64,000 nucleotides of DNA from the NCBI GenBank assembly GCA_034359265.1, contig CP136891.1:64394001-64458000 (forward strand), in the 5' to 3' direction. Shown here piece by piece: positions 55,701 to 64,000 of the stretch (positions are counted from its first letter, which is position 1; each line of letters starts with the position of its first letter). A program made the position numbers and the translations under genes. The stretch is from Canna indica (taxonomy: Eukaryota; Streptophyta; Magnoliopsida; Zingiberales; Cannaceae). The notes below the pieces were generated by a model, which worked only from the letters and a program-made list of their open reading frames with translations, ran no database searches and had not been told where the DNA came from.

Positions 55701-56878
55701 CGCATCCAGAATTTGTCTGCAAATTAAACAAAGCAATTTACGGGTTGCGTCAGGCTCCACAAGCCTGGTTCAATGAACTCAAGTTCTTCCTGCATTCCAT
55801 TGGGTTTCGGAACTCAAAGTCAGACAACTCCTTATTTATTTTGAGAGATTCTAACTCAGTTACTCTTCTGCTGCTCTACGTGGATGATATTATCCTCACA
55901 GGTACTTCAAACATCAACCTAAAAGAGATTCACTCGAAGTTAGCCTCTCGTTTCCCACTCAAAGATATTCAACCTCTGAGCTATTTTCTTGGAGTGGATG
56001 TCTCTAAAACCGACAAAGGAGTTTTCTTGTCTCAACACAAGTATATCTCGGATCTTCTACTCCGAGTAGATATGCAAGAGGCCAACGTTATAAAGACTCC
56101 TTTCTCCTCTTCAGCTCGTCTTCAATTGAATGATGGCACTCCTCCTACTGACGCCAAGTTATTCAAACAAGTAATTGGTGCCCTTCAGTACTTATCATTT
56201 ACTAGACCGGATATAGCATTCTCAGTGAATAAGCTGTCTCAGTTTATGCATCAACCCACTGCCTTTCATTGGCAGTGCTGCAAACGACTGTTGCGCTACT
56301 TAAAAGGCACATACAATCTTGGCATTCTCTTGAACTCAAATCAGAATCTTGATATCAAAGCTTATTCTGACTCGGACTGGGGAGGCGATCAAAATGATCG
56401 ACGATCCACTGGAGCTTACATGGTTTTTATCGGGGATTCTCCTGTTAGCTGGTGTTCAAAGAAACAAAGAACTATCGCGAGGTCCTCCACAGAGGCCGAG
56501 TACAAATCGCTAGCAAATGCAACAGCTGAGGTATTATGGATACTTAATGTTCTTAAAGAAATAAACTACTGCAAATTTTCTACTCCTACGCTGTTGTGTG
56601 ACAATCTTGGAGCTGTTCAATTAACCAAACACTCAACCAACCATAGTCGCATGAAACATATCGAGATCGACTTCCATTTTGTACGTGAAAAGGTTGAAGA
56701 AGGAACTGTTCAAGTGCAACACATACCGGCATCAATGCAACTAGCTGACTCGCTCACTAAAGCAAATTTGCCATCACTGTTTCTGGACCACAGGATCAAG
56801 ATGGGTGTCATCGGACAACCCATCTTGAGGGGGGATATTAGTGTAAATAAGCTGCCAGCTCACGCATCCCACTCGTAG
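52724..56878 (+). pseudogene. Nested copia gag-pol polyprotein
   Basis: One frame with in-frame stops at 53,453, 53,489, 55,322 and 55,487; upstream it is open from 52,667, but the Met at 52,724 is the more typical gag start. In order: gag (52,724-53,540), CCHC knuckle (about 53,570-53,615, ICSKIGHSTKMC), protease DSGA (about 53,703), the GAG-pre-integrase HHCC region (54,070-54,200), and integrase with the D,D,E positions (SDVWG, SDGGGEY, LAERKH). These are followed by RT with YVDD (about 55,878) and RNase H (56,350-56,800). Apart from the stops the frame is undamaged, so it is a fairly young insertion that is not functional as read. Confidence 0.9.
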
Positions 56879-57080
56879 TCACCTCACAAGCTACGTTAGC
56901 ACTCCACTACCGCTTCAACTATGCTTTATAACTAATTACTGTTGCTTCCTCTGCTATTATTGTTGTTGTTTGTTGCATTCTGTTATGATGCCTCTAATAT
57001 AAATACCCCTCAAATGTACTGATTCAACCAAGCTTGATAAAATGAATAGTTGATTACTTTCCTTCTCATGAGCGTTATTA
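56836..57080 (+). repeat. 3' LTR of the nested copia element
   Basis: 245 bp, the same length as the 5' LTR, preceded by the purine tract TTGAGGGGGGA (56,825-56,835). The right edge adjoins the interrupted RT of the outer element at 57,081. Confidence 0.9.
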
Positions 57081-60001
57081 CCTTGGAGCTTGCTTCAAGC
57101 CATATAAGCTTTTCTTCAGTTTGCACACATGATTTTCTTTCCCTTTCACCTTGAAACCCTCTTGTTGTTCCATGTAAATTTCCTCCTCAAGATCACCATG
57201 GAGGATAACAGTTTTTACATCCATCTGCTCTATCTCTAAACCTAGGCTTGCAGCCAAACTCAAAATAGTCCTGATAGAAGACATCTTCACAATCGGTGAA
57301 AAAATCTCATCAAAATCAATCCCTTTTTTCTGTCTAAAGCCTTTAACCACTAATCTGGCCTTATACATCGGAGATGAAGAATTTCCTTCATGTTTCAACC
57401 TGTATATCCACCTATTTTGCAAAGCTTTCTTGCCATTGGGCAATTTCACAAGTTCAAATATTTGATTATCATACAATGACTGCATCTCATCATGTATTAC
57501 ATCAACCCATTTTTGCTTTTGGTTACTGTCCATAGCCTCCTCATAACATTCAGACTCTCCCCCATCAGTCAAGGTCACATACTCATCATAAGAATACCTT
57601 GTTGAAGGTCATCTCTCTCTAGTAGACCTCATGGGTTGGACAACTAGTGGATCTGCATGTATCTCCTGTTGCTGATCAACAACATCATCACTTGGAACAT
57701 CCAAATGATCTTCCATCTACTGGTCATTAGGAATCCAATGGTCATTTTGCTGCATATGATCCTGGGCATAATTCTCTGCTAGTTCTGGTGTAGGTGATAG
57801 CTGAATTGGATCCATATCAATTAAGTCACTGTTCTTGTGATATTCACTCTTCTCTGTCTTCTCAATGTCTTCAATGGTTTGATCTTCTATAAATACTACA
57901 CCTCGGCTTCTCCTAAGCTTCTTATCAATTGGATCATAAAACCTATAACCAAGCTCATCCTGACCATATATACCCAGTAAAGATGCACTGCCTGGTCTTC
58001 ACATCCAACTTAGATCTTTCATCCTTTGGAACATGAACAAATGCTTTGCATCCAAAAACTCTCATAAACAAGTGATCATAAGAGACATTCTTGCCAAACC
58101 AAACATTATCTGGAATATCACTATCTAGAGCAACTACAAGACTCAGATTAATCACATGCACTGCTACATACAATGCTTCTCCCCAGAAGAATTTAGGTAG
58201 CTTAGCTTCAGTAAGCATACACCTAACTCTCTCAATCAATGTCCTTCATCCTCTCTGCCAGACCATTCAGCTGAGGTGTTTTAGGAGGTGTCTTTTCATG
58301 CCTAATGCCTTGCTGCTTGCAATACTCATCAAATGGCCCACAATACTCACCACCATTATCAGTACGAATGCATTTAAGCTTCTTGCTTGTTTGCCTTTCA
58401 ACCAAAATTTGGAATTGTTTAAACTTCTCCAACACTTGGTTCTTTGTCTTCAAAGCATAAGCCCAAAGCTTCCTTGAGTGATCATCAATAAATGTCACAA
58501 AATAGAGACAACCATCAAAAGACTTTTCTTTTAAAGGACCACAAATATCAGAGTGCACCAACTCTAGAAAATCTGATTTCCTTGACGGAGGATGCTTCTT
58601 GAAGGATAATCTTCTCTGTTTTCTAGCCATGCAATGAGAATATTTCTCCAACTCTGCATTCTTTAAACCAGAAAGTACATCCTTTTTAGCTAAACAATTG
58701 AGTCTCTTTTCACTAATATGACTAAGTCTTCTATGCCACAAACTAGAAGCCTCTTTGCTCTCAATCACATTCACACTGTCTCTTAAAACTGTAGTTTGTA
58801 TCACATACAGACTTGAAGTCTTCTTTCCTCGAGCCACAACCAAACTGCCTTTAGTGAGCTTCCATTGTCCCAAGCCAAAACTGTTACAAAAACCATCTTC
58901 ATCAAGCTTTCTAATTGAAACCAAGATTAAGCGGACATCTGGAGCATGTCTAACATCCTTGAGCAACAACTTCATTCCGTTATTTGTCTCTAGGCAAACA
59001 TTTCCTATACCAATCACATTGGCCAAATCATCATTTCTCATCTTAAGCACTCCAAAGTCACTTGAAGTATAAGATGTAAACAATTCATTTCTTGGAGTAA
59101 CATGTAATGAGGCACCACTGTCTATTACCCAATTGGATTCATTTGATGTAATATTAATCATATCCTCATCACCCACAATGATAAGATCATTTGAAGTAGC
59201 AGTAGACACACGATGATCACTATTTTCTTTCTTTTCTTGCTTACCTTTGTTCTCTCTTTTCCAAAGATAGCAATATTTCTTGATGTGTCCCATTTTATGA
59301 CAATGATTACATTCAACATTCTTGTATCTTGACCTCGACTTGATTCTATTATTGCCTCTACCCTTTGGACTTTTACTCTAACTTCTCCCTCTATTTTTTG
59401 TAACCAACATATCTGATTGAGATGAAGAACCTTGAGTCTCCCTTCTCACTTCCTCATTTAGAACACCACCTTTAACAAGTTGCATAGTTACCACACCATT
59501 AGGAGTTGAATTAGTAAGTGAGACCCGAAATATCTCATAAGAATTCAGTAGAGTATTTATCAACCGAAGTCCTTGAACCTCATCTTCAAACTTGATCCCC
59601 ATGCTTGACAATTGATCTAAAACTCATTGAAACTCATTCAAGTGGTCGGATACGGAGGACCCTTCCTTGTATCTTAAATTTATCAACACATTCAACAAGT
59701 ACAACTTATTGTTCCCAGACTTGAAATCATACAAGGATTCAATCTTCTCCCACATAGTTCTAGCATGAGTCTCATTAGCAATGTGATTGTAAACATTATC
59801 TTCCACTCATTGCCGAATAAAACCACAAACTTGCTGATGTTGAAACTCCCATTCTTCATCAGTTTTTGAATCTGGTTTTTGCGTAGCAAACACGGGTAGA
59901 TGCAAGTTTTTGACAAATAATAGATCTTTCATCTTGCCTTTTCATAGATGATAGTTAGTACCATTCAAACACACCATTCTACTTGTATTTGCCTCCATCA
60001 T
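57081..60001 (-). pseudogene. Tork-like copia: gag, protease, integrase, RT N-part
   Basis: First half of the outer element's gene. Gag starts at 60,001 and has stops near 59,943, 59,812, 59,625 and 59,378. The CCHC knuckle ([14 protein letters not shown]) lies near 59,275-59,320 and protease DSGA near 59,120. The GAG-pre-integrase region follows (about 58,740-58,620), then integrase with [15 protein letters not shown] and the Glu in GLAERM. A frameshift lies near 58,235. A stretch with several stops (57,580-57,955) precedes the RT N-part (57,578-57,078), which ends at LYGLKQAPR, exactly where the second element is inserted. The domain order and motifs fit the Tork/Tnt1 type. Confidence 0.85.
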
Positions 60002-60050
60002 TCAAGCAAACTATATCCAATATCGTAAAGAACTTGGCTCTGATACCAAT

Positions 60051-60699
60051 TGTTGGGAATGAAAGCACCAAATTCCATGCTTGCAAGAATATGAGGAGCA
60101 ACAATATACATAAAACAATGACAGTAAATAGCAAATGCTAAAACAACACATAACAACAAGATTTTTAACGTGGAAAATCCTCTCAATGTGAGAGGTAAAA
60201 ACCACGGGACTTGACAGTCCAATCGGCAAGAATCTACTATGATTAAGAGTTGTTTACAATCTCCAAGTTTCAGCCTTCAATGGTTACAAAGACTAACAAC
60301 AAGATCAAGTAATAAACTTCAAATATGAAAAGAAGAGATGAGAAATTTGCCAAAAATAGAGCTGCTATTGTGACTACTATTTCTGGAATTTAGAGAATTC
60401 TTTCAACAATTCCACCGTTCAGATTGAAGAACAAGGTGTCCCGAATATTCTGACCAAATTTCAGCTCGATCGGACCACGGATGACCCTCCGATTGTCAGT
60501 TTGATCAAATCTGCGCAAACTAAAAAACTGCAGCCGAAGGTTGGCGAAATTCTTTGTTCTACTTCTCCTTCTAAAAACTCTTTAAAAATGATTCTTAACC
60601 TAGCCCTAAACATTCACCACCCATAAGTGAGAATAATCATTGGGCTTTCACATGATTTTTGAATCTTTTTTCCACATAGGAAGGGAGCCCAACCCAACA
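60051..60699 (-). repeat. 5' LTR of the Tork-like element
   Basis: 649 bp with TGTTGGG...CCCAACA ends. It is preceded on its left (downstream on the minus strand) by the PBS TGGTATCAGAGCCAAG (about 60,032-60,047), complementary to initiator tRNA-Met. It is more diverged from its partner LTR than the nested element's LTRs are from each other. Confidence 0.85.
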
Positions 60700-60954
60700 T
60701 ATCCGTCCCTACCTACACCTCTTATGATATTTGTTCATGCCTATGTAAAATAGTGGAAAAAAGTCCCACGTTCATCTTTCTTCTACCTCAATAACCAAAT
60801 CCAATATGTATTATTACGAGGAACTGGGTTTCACTATAACAATAAATAAAGGGAATAATTATTCATTATATCTTTCAAAAAGCAATACAATATAAGGATG
60901 ATTTTGAAGTAGCAAACTCTCAGCCAGGGTGGAATCACTTTTACCCCAAAATAC
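60700..60954. other. Unassigned spacer
   Basis: No gene seen. A 65-bp piece (about 60,887-60,953) recurs with changes at about 61,255-61,325 and therefore brackets the RNase H relic. Confidence 0.4.
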
Positions 60955-61207
60955 CATAAACGATTGCAGGTGGCTGTTGTCGGTTACACAACTGCACGCA
61001 AGTTTTGTTGTCAGATTCAATCCTGATTATTCTCCAGCGCTTCGACTTGGCTAGCAGAATGTCATATCTGATTGCTTCAGCTTCTAAAATTATGTCTCCC
61101 ACTTGATGAGATCATTGCCTAATCTTTCATTCTAAAATCACCCCCTGAGGATTACAAACTAGAATAGCTGTAGCACCATTTATGCCTTGCTTAAAAACCG
61201 CTGCATC
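60955..61207 (-). pseudogene. RNase H-like (RVT_3 type) domain relic
   Basis: The minus-strand frame reads DAAVFKQGINGATAILV, then ILEAEAIRYDILLAKS and IRIESDNKTCVQL. This is the D...E...D layout of plant RNase H-like domains found in non-LTR elements and in related host ORFs. Two TGA codons (near 61,138 and 61,123) and no flanking RT make it a fossil fragment. Its origin from a LINE is likely but not shown. Confidence 0.6.
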
Positions 61208-61564
61208 TGGGCAGAAGGGTCAAAGGAAAAAATGCAGATCATATCTAGCAAAAAACAATACGATATAAGGATGACTTTGAAGCGGCAAACTCTAAGTTAG
61301 ACCGAAATCACTTTTACCCCAATGCTACTCCTCCTGCACAAGAAGAACCAATGACAGCAAAGAATATTAGCTTCCAAGTAATCTCCACGTACTAAGATTT
61401 TTTTTTTCTTAGGGAACAAAATAAATAACATACCTTAACAATAAAGAAAAACTAATCTCACTATCGTATGCATCTTCATTTTCTACTCCTATTACCCTAC
61501 TATTTGATTTTCCTCCAAAATAAGGGTTCCAACCTTCTTTTCACTTTCATGCATCAACGCAATA
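61208..61564. other. Unassigned spacer
   Basis: Contains the second copy of the 65-bp repeat bracketing the RNase H relic (61,255-61,325). Otherwise it is AT-rich with no ORF of note. Confidence 0.4.
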
Positions 61565-61740
61565 TGAATTTACAAGTTCTCACCCGTTCCCTCTAAAAAT
61601 GGCCCATCCTTCTCTAATTCCATAAAAATACCACTTAACTTCGAAAATATGTAATATTTAGAAATAAAAGGTATGAGTACAACTACACAATGAGTGGACA
61701 AAAATATAACAAAGGGGAACAAACAAGGTTTTAATAATAC

Positions 61741-61741
<1 letters not shown>

Positions 61742-61772
<31 letters not shown>

Positions 61773-61794
61773 CATATATATATATATATATACC
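61742..61794. repeat. (TA)n/(CATA)n microsatellite
   Basis: About 53 bp of alternating AT with CATA interruptions. The first duplicated copy has only a few repeats at this place (35,650-35,660), so the expansion followed the duplication. Confidence 0.9.
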
Positions 61795-61925
61795 ACCTGA
61801 GTTTGTTGCTCGGGGAGTGTGAAAAAGTGTATCATTTGAAGAAGTCTGTGTATGATTTGAAGCAGAGTCCTCGTGCTTGGTTTGACAAGTTTAGCAATGT
61901 AGTTGAATTTGAATTGACGCAAAGT
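61795..61925 (+). pseudogene. Copia RT relic (second copy)
   Basis: Counterpart of 35,663-35,810 with PPEFV and then VYDLKQSPRAWFDKFS, less damaged (the Trp is kept and there is no internal duplication) but still frameshifted. Confidence 0.6.
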
Positions 61926-61974
61926 TTAAGTTTAGCAATGTAGTTGAATTTGAACTAAAACAAAATTTGTGTGA

Positions 61975-62470
61975 TCACTCGGTGGATAAATTTAATAAGT
62001 TATTGAAAGAAGTTACTCCGATCAAAGAGGTGAAGAAACAACTATCATTGTCGACTACTCAGGATTTTGATGCCTCAAGAATTGTCTTTCATTCAACACA
62101 ATTTAGAAGTCTATGGATTATGTACCACATATTTTTGTCCGTTTGAACGAGATAGATCAAAAAATGTTTAAAAGGTAAAAACTAATATCATTTCTTTACC
62201 AATAATAAGTCTACGGAAAAAATAATGATAAAAGTTTTTTTTAACATTTCTTGCTCTACCTCCTTCAAACGGGTAAAGATCTATAATACATAATCCATCA
62301 ATTGAAAGGGATGAATGAAAAAATAATTATCAGAACATTGAAACCTTTAAAAACATTATTAATCAAATATTGACTAGATAGAGATAATTGTTTCTACAAT
62401 TCTTTATTTAGCCAGTGCAATTTCTTTCAATGACTTATCAAATTCATACATCGATTTATTATATCGTGCT
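61975..62470. repeat. Imperfect inverted repeat
   Basis: The sequence around 61,985-62,110 is present again in inverted form at about 62,280-62,460; for example AATTTGATAAGTCATTGAAA is the complement of 62,430-62,450. The inverted arm is closer to parts of the first duplicated copy (35,820-35,920). Confidence 0.5.
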
Positions 62471-63620
62471 TCAACGGTCACATCAATGGATAGAAACTAG
62501 CACACCTCCTAACAAAAATAAATATATTAATAATCATGCACAAATATTAAAAATATTTCAATCTAAGTTTCTTATACTTGTTTCAACTACAACAATAGAA
62601 AAAGTAAGGGCATGTTAATACATCTACTAGGCACAAAACAATGAATATTACAGGATGCAACTATTGAGACTTGCAGTGAGAATGTCAATGTCAATTTAGC
62701 ATTAACCAGTAAAAGGTTAAAAGGTTAAAGAGGGAACAAAAATAATACATGTATGAATAAGGTTAATGAGGCATTAACTAATAGAAATGAATACCTCACA
62801 TCCTTATGTGTATAAGATATATTTTTTTTACCTCAATTGAAGTCAAATAAAAAAATATTATGAAGTGCAATTATGCAAAAAAAACTATTATGAAGTGTAT
62901 GAAAAAATAAAAATATTTTTATATTATGTGGCATCTTATATGGGACTTAGGAATAAGAAATAATTTTTTAATCAATTTTTTTTACCAGTTATGCTCTAGA
63001 GGGGGCCACATGGAACTAGAAAGTTTGGCCACATGCAAAAGAATAAATATTGTATATACAACTGCATATTAAATATGTTGAGAATGTATGCCACCAAATG
63101 TTACCAAACCCTACAATACCAGATGTTACCAAATGTACACTAGAAAATGTCAACAGAAAATACTGCTCCAAGAGAATAGAACAAGCGTCATATTTACATG
63201 CATCTCCAAATTGAATAAGAAAGTGTATACAATTTCAAGTAGTTAATTGGGCAAGTTATCCTACACCTACAATATCTGAAGATAGGGTTTTGCACATGAT
63301 GATATGCCATGTATGTAGTGTAATTTCCGGCAAATACCTATCTGCAACTATATTGATGCAAGCATCACAAGGTTTGAATTCTTTAAGCACATATTATTGT
63401 TTTTCAAGCTATCTTAGAACACTAGTTGGATGGAAGGGCCCTGAAATGAAAAAAGACTCAGTTCAAGTAGGCCTAGGAATTAGGGCAATTATCACAACGA
63501 TTTTAACGAGATTAAAAAGAATATATTGCAATTATAGCTATATCACTTTTATTTTCATCTCACTACAACTGCAGTAAGAAGATTGGATGAGTAAATGTAA
63601 GCCCAACAACGTGGCCTTAC

Positions 63621-63763
63621 CTTTATGGAATGCCCATTGATATCACACGGCTGCTTCACCATAGATGCTATACCTTCCACAAAAGTTATGCTAGACAAGT
63701 ATGCTGAATTACCAGACATGGATGTCCCCGGAGGTGAACCGCTGTTTTGAGCCCTTGTATGAC
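63621..63763 (-). CDS. TBCC domain protein, exon A (second copy)
   Basis: Minus-strand exon with a GTAAGG donor after 63,621. It encodes a Ser/Gly/Pro-rich start and then AYLSSITFVEG and VKQPCDINGHSIK. It is longer than the first copy by about 19 codons. The upper boundary is uncertain. Because the following exon is not in this block, it is either the end of a truncated copy or the remaining end of the original gene, whose earlier exons would lie beyond 64,000. Confidence 0.55.
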
Positions 63764-63794
63764 TTATGCAGGCATCGGACAAAAGTTACTGAAG

Positions 63795-64000
63795 AAGGAG
63801 GTCAGGCCAAATCTGGCCGAGAAGAAGAATGGGAAGAAGGGGCCGAGCCAAATCTAGTCGAGAAGAAGAAGAGGGGTCGGGCCCGATCTAGTCGAGAAGA
63901 AGAAAAAGAGGGGGTCGGGTCAGATTTGGACAGAAGAAGAGGAAGAGAAGATCAGGCCAGATCAGGCCAGATCAGACCAGAAGAAGAAGAAGAGGGGATC
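63795..64000. repeat. Minisatellite with GATCTGGCC/GAAGAAG units (second copy)
   Basis: Same family as 44,390-44,600 but with more variants (AAATCTGGCC, CCCGATCTAGTC), so the palindrome is less well kept. It runs to the window edge. Confidence 0.65.

Larger units (their letters stand above)
52394..57080 (+). mobile_element. Nested Ty1-copia element with two LTRs
   Basis: A 4,687-bp element with 245-bp LTRs, a PBS and a single gag-pol frame carrying four stops. It is inserted in antisense in the RT of the Tork-like element. Its small size and short LTRs fit the Ale/Retrofit group, although I did not test this. The target duplication is not clear by eye. Confidence 0.9.
61565..62250. repeat. 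Duplicated block, left part (second copy)
   Basis: Counterpart of 35,452-36,050. It has gained a TA-rich microsatellite (61,742-61,794) and a second in-place duplication of GTTTAGCAATGTAGTTGAAT (61,890 and 61,930). Confidence 0.7.
62600..64000. repeat. Duplicated block, right part (second copy)
   Basis: Counterpart of 43,270-44,640, continuing past the window end. It starts inside the intron, so TBCC exons B and C are not included. Confidence 0.8.

Noticed and set aside
61731..61922. Minus-strand ORF with Tyr-Ile and Met-Tyr repeats
   Set aside because: It is a TA/CATA microsatellite reading.

Overview
This is nuclear DNA of a flowering plant. The evidence is spliced minus-strand exons of a TBCC (tubulin-cofactor-C-like) gene, LTR retrotransposons primed by initiator tRNA-Met, PIF/Harbinger and hAT elements, a TRIM, and AT-rich spacer. 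The species cannot be named from the sequence. No intact host gene lies wholly inside the window.

Positions 1-35,451 are a mosaic of endogenous pararetrovirus (Caulimoviridae) sequence. It consists of many fragments in both orientations joined end to end, with no integrase and no LTRs. Overlapping fragments give one circular gene order for the full-size virus, here called type A: pregenomic promoter P1, primer-binding site (PBS), leader, ORF2 (133 codons), a polyprotein (movement protein, capsid with zinc knuckle, aspartic protease, RT, RNase H, acidic tail), ORF4 (about 137 aa), then P1 again. Adding the pieces gives roughly 7.3-7.4 kb. This order recalls the Tungrovirus/Badnavirus side of the family; the genus is not assigned. 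Every complete copy carries stops, frameshifts or deletions.

Mixed with type A are much smaller units. Type B has a leader, an acidic protein with a capsid-like zinc knuckle, and a promoter. Type B2 is an apparently non-coding unit whose promoter recurs after 1,238 bp. Type C has a leader, a 272-codon protein resembling the type A polyprotein tail, and promoter P2. The coding parts differ, but all types share the tRNA-Met PBS, a leader element, a promoter core around GGGGCCCAATGAG, and CAAT(A/T)ATTG palindromes. This looks like a helper virus with small satellite-like or segmental companions, and it is the most interesting signal in the window.

Positions 35,452-50,930 hold host and repeat DNA. 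In order these are a duplicated block with a copia RT relic, three long hairpin elements (one unit split by a TRIM with three LTR copies and a 5-bp target duplication), two TBCC exons with a Tourist-like MITE in their intron, and a third exon next to a palindromic GAAGAAG minisatellite. They are followed by a 1.2-kb PIF/Harbinger-like element and a 0.56-kb hAT-like element.

Positions 50,931-60,699 are a minus-strand Tork-like copia element. A complete plus-strand copia element (52,394-57,080, two 245-bp LTRs) is inserted in its RT. Positions 60,700-64,000 hold an RNase H relic and a second copy of the duplicated block, including one TBCC exon and the minisatellite.
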